Positions 47,478 through 58,092 of a stretch of 64,000 bases of DNA are shown in pieces. Under the pieces are notes generated by a model that was not told where the DNA came from, did no database searches, and saw only the letters and a program-made list of their open reading frames with translations. Location: contig NZ_CP149940.1 of the NCBI RefSeq assembly GCF_037948395.1, positions 5,208,001 to 5,272,000 on the forward strand. The letters are read 5' to 3'. Both the position numbers and the translations under genes were made by a program. The DNA is from Serratia nevei (GTDB lineage: Bacteria > Pseudomonadota > Gammaproteobacteria > Enterobacterales > Enterobacteriaceae). Position 1 is the first letter of the stretch. Every line of letters starts with the position of its first letter.

Positions 47478-49001
47478 ATGAACGCTCATCCATCCCGGAA
47501 TGCGCCCCCGCAGCGCTGGCTCATACTCTTTTCCGTGTGTCTCGCGGGCCTGATCATGCCGCTGAGCTTTACCGGCCCCGCAGTCGCGCTCACCGCAATC
47601 GCCAAAGATTTGGGCGGCGGACTGGTCGCGCTCAGTTGGGTCACCAACGCGTTTATGCTGACCTTCGGCTGCAGCCTGATGCTCGCCGGAGCGCTCGCCG
47701 ATCGTTTTGGCCGCAAGCGTGTGTTTATCTGTGGATTGGCGGCGCTCGCGCTCAGCGCTCTGCTCATGAGCGCGGCGCAAGACATTATGTCCTTCGACGC
47801 GATACGCGCGCTGCAAGGCATCTCCGCCGCGGCCGCACTGGCCGGCGGAACCGCAAGCCTGGCCCAGGTATTTAACGGACCGGAGAGAAGCAAGGCCTTC
47901 AGCCTGCTGGGTACCACGTTCGGCATCGGGCTGGCATTCGGGCCGCTGCTGGCCGGCACGCTGACGCAGCTCTTCGGCTGGCGCGCGCTTTTTCTCTGCC
48001 TGGCGCTGCTCAGCGCCATTGCGTTGTTCAGCGGCCAGCGCGATATGCCCGAATCGCGCGATCCCGCCGCCTCTCGCCTCGATTGGCCCGGCGCCATCGT
48101 CTTTACGCTGGCGCTGTCGCTGTTGACTTACGCCGTGCTGCTGGCGCCCGACAGCGGCTGGAGCAGCGCGCAAGTCATTAGGCCGCTGACCGGCGCGCTG
48201 CTGTTTATGCTGGCTTTTATCCTGATAGAACGCCGCACCGCTCGGCCGATGCTCGATCTGTCGCTGTTTCGCTACCCGCGCTTTGTCGGCGTACAGCTGT
48301 TGGCGGCAGCGCCGGCCTATTCATACGTGGTGTTGCTGGTGCTGCTTCCCCTCCGATTTATCGGTATCGAGGGTTACGGCACCGTGGAAACCGGCATGAT
48401 GATGCTGACGTTGTCCGCGCCAATGCTGGCGCTGCCGCTGCTGACCGGGGTATTCGCTCACCGCTTTTCCGCCGGCGCCGTTTCCAGCCTCGGCTTGTTG
48501 ATTTGCGCCGCCGGGCTGGCATGGCTGGCGCACTATGCGCCGGGGCAATCGCTCGCGCGGTTACTGCTGCCGATGCTGACCATCGGTTGCGGCATCAGCT
48601 TGCCCTGGGGATTGATGGACGGTTTAGCCGTCAGCGTCGTGCCACGAGAGCGAGCGGGCATGGCGACCGGCATTTTCAGCACCGTTCGCGTCGCGGGGGA
48701 AGGCATTGCATTGGCGATCGTCGGTGCCCTGTTGACCTTGTTGGTTGGGCGCCATCTCGCTCCCCCAACCGCAAACGCCGCCGGCGCGCACGCCCTGGCC
48801 ATGGGGGATATGCCGCGGGCGACCGCCCTGCTCAATGCGGACGCCGCACGGCTGAAGCACGCCTACGAACTGGCTTTCCAGAATCTGCTGTACTTACTCG
48901 CCCTGACGACGCTGGCGTCCGCCGTCATTATCTTTCTCTTTCTCCGCCCCCCCGCACGGGAAACCCCTTCGTCCGCCCCACGCATTACCGACGCGCCGTA
49001 A
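47478..49001 (+). CDS. MFS drug:H+ antiporter, DHA2 (14-TM) type
   Basis: 507 residues with about 14 hydrophobic segments. Motif A is AGALADRFGRKRVF near 72, motif B-like RALQGISAAAALAGG near 112, and motif C-like TTFGIGLAFGPLLAG near 155, marking an antiporter. The late hydrophilic stretch around 430-465 (ANAAGAHALAMGDMPRAT) is common in the DHA2 branch. ATG at 47478 follows AGGAATCGCCC. It is probably controlled by the divergent LysR protein. Substrate cannot be told. Codon use matches the genome, so recent transfer is not evident. Confidence 0.9.
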   Translation: MNAHPSRNAPPQRWLILFSVCLAGLIMPLSFTGPAVALTAIAKDLGGGLVALSWVTNAFMLTFGCSLMLAGALADRFGRKRVFICGLAALALSALLMSAAQDIMSFDAIRALQGISAAAALAGGTASLAQVFNGPERSKAFSLLGTTFGIGLAFGPLLAGTLTQLFGWRALFLCLALLSAIALFSGQRDMPESRDPAASRLDWPGAIVFTLALSLLTYAVLLAPDSGWSSAQVIRPLTGALLFMLAFILIERRTARPMLDLSLFRYPRFVGVQLLAAAPAYSYVVLLVLLPLRFIGIEGYGTVETGMMMLTLSAPMLALPLLTGVFAHRFSAGAVSSLGLLICAAGLAWLAHYAPGQSLARLLLPMLTIGCGISLPWGLMDGLAVSVVPRERAGMATGIFSTVRVAGEGIALAIVGALLTLLVGRHLAPPTANAAGAHALAMGDMPRATALLNADAARLKHAYELAFQNLLYLLALTTLASAVIIFLFLRPPARETPSSAPRITDAP

Positions 49002-49008
49002 TCTGACA

Positions 49009-49028
49009 TGGCCTCGCCGCCGAGGCCA
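49009..49028. repeat. Hairpin after the MFS gene
   Basis: TGGCCTCG-CCGC-CGAGGCCA, 8-bp perfect stem followed by AAAACA; it lacks a T-run, so it is probably not an intrinsic terminator on the plus strand. Confidence 0.6.
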
Positions 49029-49109
49029 AAACAGCTGAAATGTTGCCCTTCGACGCGCAAATTCGCTCATTCGCCGCTTTTTCCGCGCAAAGCGGCGGGC
49101 AAAATGCGA

Positions 49110-49830
<721 letters not shown>

Positions 49831-49884
49831 AGGCAGTTTCAGTATCATGCCCAGTCTTTTCGTCACCTGTGGAGTAGCACAAAT

Positions 49885-50160
49885 ATGGCACGCGTAACTG
49901 TTCAAGACGCTGTAGAGAAAATTGGTAACCGTTTTGACCTGGTGTTGGTCGCTGCTCGTCGGGCGCGTCAGATCCAGACCGGCGGCAAAGATGCACTGGT
50001 TCCGGAAGAGAACGACAAGTACACCGTTATCGCCCTGCGCGAAATCGAAGAAGGCCTGATCACCAGCCAGATCCTCGACGTGCGTGAGCGCCAGGAACAG
50101 CAAGAGCAGGAAGCCGCAGAGATTCAAGCGGTTACCGCGATTGCTGAAGGTCGTCGTTAA
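49885..50160 (+). CDS. rpoZ: RNA polymerase omega subunit
   Basis: 91 residues as in E. coli: [42 protein letters not shown], then the acidic tail. Assists assembly of the beta' subunit and contributes to a ppGpp site. First gene of rpoZ-spoT-trmH-recG; spoT starts 18 bp after its stop. Confidence 0.99.
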   Translation: MARVTVQDAVEKIGNRFDLVLVAARRARQIQTGGKDALVPEENDKYTVIALREIEEGLITSQILDVRERQEQQEQEAAEIQAVTAIAEGRR

Positions 50161-50178
50161 TTAGACTGCGAGTCCGCC

Positions 50179-52290
50179 TTGTACCTGTTTGAAAGCCTGA
50201 ATCTGCTGATTCAACGTTACCTGCCCGAGGAGCAGATTAAGCGCCTCAAACAGGCATACCTCGTCGCGCGCGACGCGCACGAGGGCCAGACACGCTCCAG
50301 CGGTGAGCCTTACATTACTCACCCGGTCGCCGTGGCCTGCATCCTGGCGGAAATGCGTCTCGATCACGAGACGCTGATGGCGGCATTGCTGCACGACGTC
50401 ATCGAAGACACCCCAGCCACCTATCAAGATATGGAACAGCTGTTCGGCAAGAGCGTCGCCGAACTGGTTGAGGGCGTCTCCAAGCTCGACAAGCTGAAGT
50501 TCCAGGACAAGAAAGAAGCGCAGGCGGAAAACTTCCGCAAGATGATCATGGCGATGGTGCAGGATATCCGCGTCGTGCTGATCAAGCTGGCCGACCGTAC
50601 GCACAACATGCGCACCCTCGGTTCGCTGCGCCCCGACAAACGCCGGCGCATCGCGCGTGAAACCCTGGAAATCTACAGCCCGCTCGCCCACCGTCTGGGT
50701 ATTCATCACCTGAAGACCGAGCTGGAAGAGCTGGGCTTCGAGGCGCTGTACCCGAACCGCTATCGCGTGATCAAGGAAGTGGTGAAAGCCGCGCGCGGCA
50801 ACCGCAAAGAGATGATTCAAAAAATCCTCTCCGAGATCGAAGGGCGGCTGACCGAAGCCGGCATCGCCTGCCGCGTCAGCGGGCGGGAAAAACACCTCTA
50901 CTCCATCTACCTCAAGATGCACCTCAAAGAACAGCGTTTCCATTCCATCATGGATATCTACGCGTTCCGGGTGATCGTGAAAGAGGTCGATACCTGCTAC
51001 CGCGTGCTCGGCCAGGTGCACAGCCTGTACAAACCGCGCCCGGGGCGAGTGAAAGATTACATCGCCATTCCCAAGGCCAACGGCTATCAATCGCTGCATA
51101 CCTCGCTGATCGGCCCGCACGGCGTGCCGGTCGAAGTGCAGATCCGCACCGAAGACATGGATCAGATGGCTGAGATGGGGGTGGCCGCGCACTGGGCTTA
51201 CAAGGAAAGAGAACAGGGCGAAACCGGCACCACGGCGCAGATCCGCGCCCAGCGCTGGATGCAAAGCCTGCTGGAGCTGCAGCAAAGCGCCGGCAGTTCG
51301 TTTGAATTTATCGAGAGCGTCAAATCCGATCTGTTCCCGGATGAGATTTACGTTTTCACCCCGGAAGGCCGCATCGTCGAGCTGCCCGCCGGCGCCACGC
51401 CGGTCGATTTCGCCTATGCGGTGCATACCGATATCGGCCATGCCTGCGTCGGCGCGCGCGTCGATCGTCAGCCATACCCGCTGTCGCAGTCGCTGACCAG
51501 CGGCCAGACCGTCGAGATCATCACCGCACCGGGCGCACGGCCCAACGCCGCCTGGCTGAACTTCGTAGTCAGCTCGAAAGCGCGCGCCAAAATTCGCCAG
51601 ATGCTGAAGAATCTCAAGCGCGACGACTCCGTCGGCCTCGGCCGCCGTCTGCTCAACCACGCGTTGGGTGGCAGCCGCAAGCTGGCCGAAATCCCGCAGG
51701 AAAACATTCAGCACGAGCTGGACCGCATGAAGCTGGCGACGCTGGACGATCTGCTGGCGGAAATCGGCCTCGGCAACGCCATGAGCGTGGTGGTGGCGAA
51801 GAACCTGCAGGGCGATCAGTCCAGCCTGGGCGCTTCCTCCGGCGTGCGTAACCTGGCCATCAAGGGCGCCGACGGGGTGTTGATCACCTTCGCCAAGTGC
51901 TGCCGTCCGATTCCGGGCGACCCGATTATCGCTCACGTCAGCCCGGGCAAAGGGCTGGTGATCCACCATGAATCCTGCCGCAATATTCGCGGCTATCAGA
52001 AAGAGCCTGAGAAGTTCATGGCGGTCGAGTGGGATAAAGAGACCGAGCAGGAGTTCATCGCCGAGATCAAGGTGGACATGTTCAACCACCAGGGCGCGCT
52101 GGCCAACCTGACGGCGGCGATCAACGCAGCCGAGTCCAATATTCAGAGCCTGAACACCGAAGAGAAAGACGGTCGGGTTTATAGCGCCTTTATCCGCTTG
52201 ACCACCCGCGATCGCATCCATTTGGCAAACATTATGCGTAAAATCCGTATCATGCCGGATGTGATCAAAGTTAACCGCAACCGAAACTAG
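50179..52290 (+). CDS. spoT: Bifunctional (p)ppGpp synthase/hydrolase SpoT
   Basis: Degrades and, more weakly, makes the alarmone ppGpp. 703 residues. HD hydrolase domain (about 20-180) keeps HPVAVACIL and LLHDVIEDTPAT; the synthetase-like domain (about 200-340) has YSIYLKMHLKE and IPKANGYQSLHTS; TGS (EIYVFTPEGRIVELPAGATP, near 390) and C-terminal ACT follow. The start is TTG at 50179, encoding the conserved MYLFESLN; no ATG fits. The weak start probably keeps levels low. Confidence 0.98.
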   Translation: MYLFESLNLLIQRYLPEEQIKRLKQAYLVARDAHEGQTRSSGEPYITHPVAVACILAEMRLDHETLMAALLHDVIEDTPATYQDMEQLFGKSVAELVEGVSKLDKLKFQDKKEAQAENFRKMIMAMVQDIRVVLIKLADRTHNMRTLGSLRPDKRRRIARETLEIYSPLAHRLGIHHLKTELEELGFEALYPNRYRVIKEVVKAARGNRKEMIQKILSEIEGRLTEAGIACRVSGREKHLYSIYLKMHLKEQRFHSIMDIYAFRVIVKEVDTCYRVLGQVHSLYKPRPGRVKDYIAIPKANGYQSLHTSLIGPHGVPVEVQIRTEDMDQMAEMGVAAHWAYKEREQGETGTTAQIRAQRWMQSLLELQQSAGSSFEFIESVKSDLFPDEIYVFTPEGRIVELPAGATPVDFAYAVHTDIGHACVGARVDRQPYPLSQSLTSGQTVEIITAPGARPNAAWLNFVVSSKARAKIRQMLKNLKRDDSVGLGRRLLNHALGGSRKLAEIPQENIQHELDRMKLATLDDLLAEIGLGNAMSVVVAKNLQGDQSSLGASSGVRNLAIKGADGVLITFAKCCRPIPGDPIIAHVSPGKGLVIHHESCRNIRGYQKEPEKFMAVEWDKETEQEFIAEIKVDMFNHQGALANLTAAINAAESNIQSLNTEEKDGRVYSAFIRLTTRDRIHLANIMRKIRIMPDVIKVNRNRN

Positions 52291-52295
52291 CGCTT

Positions 52296-52991
52296 ATGAG
52301 TCCTGAACGCTATGCGCGGATTTGTGAAATGCTCGCGACCCGGCAGCCGGATTTGACGGTCTGCCTGGAGCAAGTGCACAAACCGCATAACGTCTCCGCC
52401 ATTATCCGCACCGCCGACGCCGTCGGCGTGCATCAGGTCCACGCCGTGTGGCCCACCACCCGCATGCGCACCCTGGTTTCCTCCGCCGCCGGCAGCAACA
52501 GCTGGGTCAGCGTCAAAACCCATCGCTCCATCGGCGACGCGGTCGGTCACCTGAAAGCGCAGGGCATGCAAATTCTGGCCACCAATCTGTCTGCGCGCGC
52601 GGTCGATTTCCGCGAGGTGGATTACACCCGGCCCACCTGCGTGCTGCTCGGCCAGGAAAAAACCGGCATCACCGAAGAAGCGCTGGCGCTGGCCGATCAG
52701 GACATCGTCATTCCGATGATCGGCATGGTGCAATCGCTCAACGTCTCCGTGGCCTCAGCACTGATCCTGTATGAAGCGCAGCGCCAGCGGCAGAACGCCG
52801 GCCTGTATCGCCGCGACAACAGTATGCTGGATGAAGAAGAGCAGCAGCGTCTGCTGTTCGAAGGCGGCTACCCGGTGCTGGCCAACGTGGCCAAGCGCAA
52901 AGGGCTGCCACGCCCGCAGATTGACGAGCAGGGCCAGGTGGTCGCCAGCGCCGAATGGTGGGCGGCCATGCAGGCGACGGCGCGCAAATGA
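52296..52991 (+). CDS. trmH: tRNA (guanosine-2'-O-)-methyltransferase TrmH
   Basis: SPOUT enzyme that methylates G18 in the D-loop of tRNAs. 231 residues (229 in E. coli). Motif 1 KPHNVSAIIRTADAVGVHQV near 34, motif 2 LLGQEKTGITEEAL near 116, motif 3 IPMIGMVQSLNVSVASALIL near 140. It lies 5 bp after spoT; its TGA overlaps the recG ATG by four bases. Confidence 0.97.
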   Translation: MSPERYARICEMLATRQPDLTVCLEQVHKPHNVSAIIRTADAVGVHQVHAVWPTTRMRTLVSSAAGSNSWVSVKTHRSIGDAVGHLKAQGMQILATNLSARAVDFREVDYTRPTCVLLGQEKTGITEEALALADQDIVIPMIGMVQSLNVSVASALILYEAQRQRQNAGLYRRDNSMLDEEEQQRLLFEGGYPVLANVAKRKGLPRPQIDEQGQVVASAEWWAAMQATARK

Positions 52992-55069
52992 AAGGCCGCC
53001 TGCTGGATGCTGTCCCACTCACCACGCTTTCCGGGGTTGGCGCCAGCCAGGCGGGCAAACTGGCCAAGCTTGGCCTCGAGACCATTCAGGATCTGCTGCT
53101 GCACCTGCCGCTGCGCTACGAAGACCGCACTCGCCTCTACCCGATCAACGATCTGCTGCCGGGCATCTACGCCACGGTAGAAGGGGAAGTGCTGCGCAGC
53201 GACATCAGCTTCGGCCGCCGCCGCATGCTGACCTGCCAGATCAGCGACGGTACCGGCATCCTCACCATGCGGTTCTTCAACTTCAACGCCGCGATGAAGA
53301 ACAGCCTGGCCACCGGCCGCCGCGTGACCGCCTACGGCGAGATCAAACGCGGCAACCACGGCGCGGAGATCATCCATCCGGAATACCGCATTCAGGGCGA
53401 AGCCAGCGAAGTCGAGCTGCAGGAGTCGCTGACGCCGGTCTACCCCACCACCGAAGGGGTGCGGCAAGCCACGCTGCGCAAGCTGACCGATCAGGCGCTG
53501 GAGCTGCTGGATACCTGCGCCATCGCCGAACTGCTGCCGTCGGAGCTGAGCGGCGGCCTGATGAGCCTGCCGCAGGCGCTGCACACCCTGCATCGCCCGC
53601 CGCCGGACATCCAGCTGGCGGATCTGGAGCTGGGCAAACACCCGGCGCAAAAACGCCTGATCCTCGAAGAGCTGCTGGCGCATAACCTCAGCATGCTGGC
53701 GGTGCGCGCCGGCGCCCAGAGTTACCAGGCGCAGCCGCTGCTGCCAGACGATCGGCTGAAAAACCGTTTTCTCGCCCAGCTGCCGTTCTCGCCGACCGGC
53801 GCGCAAACGCGCGTGGTGGCCGACATCGAAGCCGATATGCAAAAAGACTTCCCGATGATGCGACTGGTGCAGGGCGACGTCGGCTCCGGCAAAACGCTGG
53901 TGGCGGCGCTGGCGGCGCTGCGCGCTATCGCGCACGGCAAGCAGGTGGCGCTGATGGCGCCGACCGAGCTGCTGGCCGAGCAGCACGCCAACAATTTCCG
54001 CCAGTGGTTCGAACCGCTGGGGCTGGAGGTCGGCTGGCTGGCCGGCAAACAGAAAGGCAAGGCGCGCATCGCGCAGCAGGAGGCCATCGCCAGCGGTCAG
54101 GTGTCGATGGTGGTCGGCACCCACGCCATCTTCCAGGAGCAGGTGCAATTTAACGGCCTGGCGCTGGTGATCATCGATGAGCAGCACCGCTTCGGGGTGC
54201 ATCAGCGGCTGGCGCTGTGGGAGAAAGGCGAAGAACAGGGCTTCCACGCCCATCAGCTGATCATGACCGCCACGCCGATCCCACGCACGCTGGCGATGAC
54301 CGCCTATGCCGATCTCGATACCTCGGTCATCGACGAGCTGCCGCCGGGCCGCACGCCGGTGACTACCGTCGCCATTCCCGATACCCGCCGCGCCGACATC
54401 ATTCAACGGGTGAAGAGCGCCTGTCTGGAAGAGGGGCGGCAGGCTTACTGGGTGTGCACGCTGATCGAAGAGTCCGAACTGCTGGAAGCGCAGGCGGCGG
54501 AAGCCACCTGGGAAGAATTGAAAACCGCGCTGCCGGAGCTGAAGGTGGCGCTGGTGCACGGCCGCATGAAAGCGCAGGAAAAGCAGGCGGTGATGCAGGC
54601 GTTTAAACAGGGCGAGCTGCAGCTGTTGGTCGCCACTACGGTGATCGAAGTCGGCGTCGACGTGCCGAACGCCAGCCTGATGATCATCGAAAACCCGGAG
54701 CGGCTGGGCCTGGCGCAGCTGCACCAGCTGCGCGGCCGCGTAGGACGCGGCGCCGTGGCCTCACACTGCGTGCTGCTGTACAAAACGCCGCTGAGCAAGA
54801 CTGCGCAAACGCGCCTGCAGGTGCTGCGTGACAGCAACGACGGCTTCGTCATCGCGCAGCGCGATCTGGAGATCCGCGGCCCGGGCGAGCTGCTTGGCAC
54901 CCGCCAGACCGGCAGCGCCGAATTCAAGGTGGCGGACCTGCTGCGCGACCAGGCGATGATCCCCGAAGTGCAGCGCGTCGCTCGCCATCTCCATCAGCAC
55001 TATCCGGAGCACGCCCAGGCGCTGATAGAACGCTGGCTGCCGGAGAAGGCACGCTACTCCAACGCATAA
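52988..55069 (+). CDS. recG: ATP-dependent DNA helicase RecG
   Basis: Branch-migration helicase that remodels stalled forks, Holliday junctions and R-loops. Its 693 residues equal E. coli RecG. The OB-fold wedge domain (about 60-150) includes RYEDRTRLYPI; Walker A is GDVGSGKTLVAAL near 300; motif II is IIDEQHRFG (DEQH) near 400; later come TATPIPRTLAMT and the C-terminal QLRGRVGRG. ATG at 52988 overlaps the trmH stop. Confidence 0.99.
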   Translation: MKGRLLDAVPLTTLSGVGASQAGKLAKLGLETIQDLLLHLPLRYEDRTRLYPINDLLPGIYATVEGEVLRSDISFGRRRMLTCQISDGTGILTMRFFNFNAAMKNSLATGRRVTAYGEIKRGNHGAEIIHPEYRIQGEASEVELQESLTPVYPTTEGVRQATLRKLTDQALELLDTCAIAELLPSELSGGLMSLPQALHTLHRPPPDIQLADLELGKHPAQKRLILEELLAHNLSMLAVRAGAQSYQAQPLLPDDRLKNRFLAQLPFSPTGAQTRVVADIEADMQKDFPMMRLVQGDVGSGKTLVAALAALRAIAHGKQVALMAPTELLAEQHANNFRQWFEPLGLEVGWLAGKQKGKARIAQQEAIASGQVSMVVGTHAIFQEQVQFNGLALVIIDEQHRFGVHQRLALWEKGEEQGFHAHQLIMTATPIPRTLAMTAYADLDTSVIDELPPGRTPVTTVAIPDTRRADIIQRVKSACLEEGRQAYWVCTLIEESELLEAQAAEATWEELKTALPELKVALVHGRMKAQEKQAVMQAFKQGELQLLVATTVIEVGVDVPNASLMIIENPERLGLAQLHQLRGRVGRGAVASHCVLLYKTPLSKTAQTRLQVLRDSNDGFVIAQRDLEIRGPGELLGTRQTGSAEFKVADLLRDQAMIPEVQRVARHLHQHYPEHAQALIERWLPEKARYSNA

Positions 55070-55094
55070 AAAAGGGCGCCGCAGGCGCCCTTTT
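55068..55094. terminator. Bidirectional terminator between recG and gltS
   Basis: GGGCGCC-GCA-GGCGCCC (55074-55090) flanked by an A-run and TTTT. Confidence 0.9.
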
Positions 55095-55111
55095 CATTAT
55101 GACTCGCGATA

Positions 55112-56323
55112 TCACCCCACCGCCGGGAACACCGGCAGCAGCAGATACAGCTTGATGACGATGGCGTTGGCGATATCGATAAAGAACGCCCCCACCATCG
55201 GCACCACCAAAAACGCCACGTGCGAAGGGCCGAAGCGATCGGTGATCGCCTGCATGTTGGCGATCGCCGTCGGCGTGGCGCCCATGCCGAAGCCGCAGTG
55301 GCCGGCAGCCAGCACCGCCGCGTCGTAGTTTTTACCCATCACCCGGTAGGTAACGAAGATCGCGTACAGCGCCATGACCAGCGTCTGCACCGCCAGGATC
55401 GCCAGCATCGGCAGCGCCAGCGAGGCCAGCTCCCACAGGCGCAGGCTCATCAGTGCCATCGCCAGGAACAGCGACAGGCTGACGTTGCCCAGCACCGATA
55501 CCGCCCGCTCGAACACGGTATAAAAACCGGTGAAGGCCAACGTGTTGCTGAGGATCACCCCGACGAACAGCACGCAAACGAAGTTCGGCAGTTCAAACAC
55601 CGTGCCGCTCAGCAGGCCGGCAATCAGCTGCCCCAGGCTCAGACAGATGGCGATCATGGCGATGGTTTCGATCATCACCAGCGAGGTGATCAGGCGACCG
55701 CTTTCCGGCTTCTCGAAGCCGCTCGGCTGCACGCTGTCTTCCGGGGTGCCCTCCGGCGTGGAGGAGTGCTTGACCAGATAGCGCGCCACCGGGCCGCCGA
55801 TCAGGCCGCCCAGCACCAGCCCGAAGGTGGCGCAGGCCATGGCGACTTCCGTCGCGTTTTCAAAACCGTAGCGCTCGATGAACAGCTTGCTCCAGGCCGC
55901 CCCGGTACCATGCCCGCCCGACAGAGTGATCGACCCGGCGATCAGGCCCATCAGCGGATCCAGCCCCAGCATTTTCGCCATCCCGATGCCGATGGCGTTC
56001 TGCACGATAAGCAACCCCAGCACCACGAACAGGAACACCACCAGCACCTTGCCGCCGGCGCGCAAACGCGCCAGGTTGGCGTTCAGGCCGATGGTGGCGA
56101 AGAAGGCCAGCATCAGCGGGTCCTTCAGCGACATGTCAAAACTGATTTCCCAGTTGACGAGCTTTTTCAGGGCTAACAGCAGGAGAGCCACCAGCAAACC
56201 GCCAGCGACGGGAGCAGGAATGGTATATTTTCGCAGCAGAGGAATGGTTCTGACGCACTTGCCCCCGAGGAGCAAAACCAGCGTCGCCGCGACTAACGTG
56301 CCATAAGTATCAAGATGAAACAT
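55112..56323 (-). CDS. gltS: Sodium/glutamate symporter GltS
   Basis: Na+-driven uptake of glutamate across the inner membrane. 403 residues (401 in E. coli). Two inverted halves with reentrant loops: ITLSGGHGTGAAWSKLF in the N-terminal half and AGHCGFGMGATPTAIANMQ in the C-terminal half, the GGHG/GFG signatures of the ESS family. GGAG lies upstream of ATG 56323. The 240-bp region to the divergent xanP is AT-rich. Confidence 0.98.
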   Translation of the reverse strand: MFHLDTYGTLVAATLVLLLGGKCVRTIPLLRKYTIPAPVAGGLLVALLLLALKKLVNWEISFDMSLKDPLMLAFFATIGLNANLARLRAGGKVLVVFLFVVLGLLIVQNAIGIGMAKMLGLDPLMGLIAGSITLSGGHGTGAAWSKLFIERYGFENATEVAMACATFGLVLGGLIGGPVARYLVKHSSTPEGTPEDSVQPSGFEKPESGRLITSLVMIETIAMIAICLSLGQLIAGLLSGTVFELPNFVCVLFVGVILSNTLAFTGFYTVFERAVSVLGNVSLSLFLAMALMSLRLWELASLALPMLAILAVQTLVMALYAIFVTYRVMGKNYDAAVLAAGHCGFGMGATPTAIANMQAITDRFGPSHVAFLVVPMVGAFFIDIANAIVIKLYLLLPVFPAVG

Positions 56324-56493
56324 CCAGGTACTCCATGTAAGGGAAAAGATCCAAATAAAAATAATAAGTTATAGAAAACCACTTAGTTTTTAAACTTGAT
56401 GAGTGCGGGATTAAAAGTAAAAAACGCTGAGATGACAAGAAAAAATGAATGAAAATGCGACATAAACGAGAAAGTCGGCAACATAATATTTAC

Positions 56494-56509
56494 GCGCAAC
56501 CGTTTGCTT
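56494..56509. promoter_or_regulatory. PurR-like operator upstream of xanP
   Basis: GCGCAACCGTTTGCTT matches 13 of 16 positions of the PurR palindrome ACGCAAACGTTTGCGT, 55 bp before the xanP start. The function of the downstream gene (purine uptake) fits. Confidence 0.5.
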
Positions 56510-56563
56510 TTGCGGGGCGGAGCATTAAAATGCCTGCTTTGCCGTATCTGGAAACGCCACACC

Positions 56564-57964
56564 ATGAGCATGTCATCCTCCGAGCTTGATGCCGCGCGCC
56601 AAGCCGCCTCAGAACCCCGCGCCAGTGAACTGATTTATCGCCTGGAAGATCGCCCGCCGCTGCCGCAGACGCTGTTTGCCGCCGGCCAGCATCTGCTGGC
56701 GATGTTCGTCGCGGTGATCACTCCGGCCCTGCTGATCTGCCAGGCGCTGGGCCTGCCGGCACAGGATACCCAGCACATCATCAGCATGTCGCTGTTCGCC
56801 TCCGGTCTGGCTTCCATTCTGCAAATCAAAACCTGGGGGCCGGTGGGTTCCGGGCTGCTGTCGATTCAGGGCACCAGCTTCAACTTCGTTTCGCCGCTGA
56901 TCATGGGCGGTCTGGCGCTGAAAAACGGCGGCGCCGACGTGCCGACCATGATGGCCGCGCTGTTCGGCACCCTGATGGTCGCTTCCTGCACCGAAATTTT
57001 GCTGTCGCGCGTGCTGCATCTGGCGCGCCGCATCATCACCCCGCTGGTTTCCGGCATCGTGGTGATGATCATCGGCCTGTCGCTGATTCAGGTCGGCCTG
57101 ACCTCGATCGGCGGCGGCTACGCCGCGATGAACGATCACAGCTTCGGCTCGCCGAAAAACCTGCTGCTGGCCGGCGCGGTGCTGGCGGTGATCATCCTGC
57201 TGAACCGCCAGCGCAACCCTTATCTGCGCGTGGCTTCGCTGGTGATCGCCATGGCGGTCGGCTATCTGTTGGCTTGGGCGATGGACATGCTGCCCGCCGA
57301 CGCACCGGCGGCCCCCACGGCGGCGATCACCATCCCCACGCCGCTCTATTACGGCCTGGGCTTCGACTGGAACCTGCTGCTGCCGCTGATGCTGATCTTT
57401 ATGGTCACCTCGCTGGAAACCATTGGTGACATCACCGCCACCTCCGACGTCTCCGAACAGCCGGTCAGCGGGCCGCTGTACATGAAGCGCCTGAAGGGCG
57501 GCGTGCTGGCCAACGGCCTGAACTCGATGCTGTCGGCAGTGTTCAACACCTTTCCCAACTCCTGCTTCGGCCAGAACAACGGCGTGATCCAGCTGACCGG
57601 CGTCGCCAGCCGCTACGTTGGCTTCGTGGTGGCGCTGATGCTGATCGCGCTGGGGCTGTTCCCGGCGGTGGCCGGCTTCGTACAGCACATTCCCGAGCCG
57701 GTCCTGGGCGGCGCGACCATCGTGATGTTCGGCACCATCGCCGCCTCCGGCGTGCGCATCGTGTCGCGCGAGCGTCTGAACCGTCGCGCCATCATGATCA
57801 TGGCGCTGTCGCTGGCCGTCGGCATGGGCGTCTCCCAGCAGCCGCTGATCCTGCAGTTCGCGCCGGACTGGCTGAAAACCCTGCTCTCTTCCGGCATCGC
57901 CGCCGGCGGCATTACCGCCATCGTGCTGAACCTGGTGTTCCCGCAGGAACTCGAGAAAAAGTAA
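56564..57964 (+). CDS. xanP: Xanthine permease XanP
   Basis: Proton symporter for xanthine, NAT/NCS2 family. 466 residues (463 in E. coli). [17 protein letters not shown] starts the domain; TM1 has [14 protein letters not shown] (His for substrate/proton coupling); the family signature [10 protein letters not shown] with preceding NTFPNSCFG lies near 330; [14 protein letters not shown] is near 280. ATG at 56564 begins the family N-terminus. A strong terminator follows. Confidence 0.97.
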   Translation: MSMSSSELDAARQAASEPRASELIYRLEDRPPLPQTLFAAGQHLLAMFVAVITPALLICQALGLPAQDTQHIISMSLFASGLASILQIKTWGPVGSGLLSIQGTSFNFVSPLIMGGLALKNGGADVPTMMAALFGTLMVASCTEILLSRVLHLARRIITPLVSGIVVMIIGLSLIQVGLTSIGGGYAAMNDHSFGSPKNLLLAGAVLAVIILLNRQRNPYLRVASLVIAMAVGYLLAWAMDMLPADAPAAPTAAITIPTPLYYGLGFDWNLLLPLMLIFMVTSLETIGDITATSDVSEQPVSGPLYMKRLKGGVLANGLNSMLSAVFNTFPNSCFGQNNGVIQLTGVASRYVGFVVALMLIALGLFPAVAGFVQHIPEPVLGGATIVMFGTIAASGVRIVSRERLNRRAIMIMALSLAVGMGVSQQPLILQFAPDWLKTLLSSGIAAGGITAIVLNLVFPQELEKK

Positions 57965-57981
57965 CCCGTCCATTGATGTTC

Positions 57982-58006
57982 AAACGGCCGCTTGCGGCCG
58001 TTTTTT
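57982..58006 (+). terminator. Terminator after xanP
   Basis: AAACGGCCGC-TT-GCGGCCGTTT followed by TTT. Confidence 0.93.
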
Positions 58007-58092
58007 ATTGTCTATCAGACCATTGCCCTTGAGATGCCCGGCCAATTGCGGCATAAACAGGGTATCTTTTTTGACCGATGCGGATGTAGACG

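Noticed and set aside
50161..52221. Very long open frame antisense to spoT (about 686 codons), and similar antisense frames under recG (52868-54724) and yicH (58015-59745)
   Set aside because: They are mirror images of GC-rich coding sequence, are rich in His, Gln, Arg and Gly, show no domains, and oppose genes with full-length homology.
56341..56490. AT-rich block as a foreign island or a mobile-element scar
   Set aside because: It is only the gltS/xanP divergent promoter region; no inverted ends, target duplication or coding remnant is seen.
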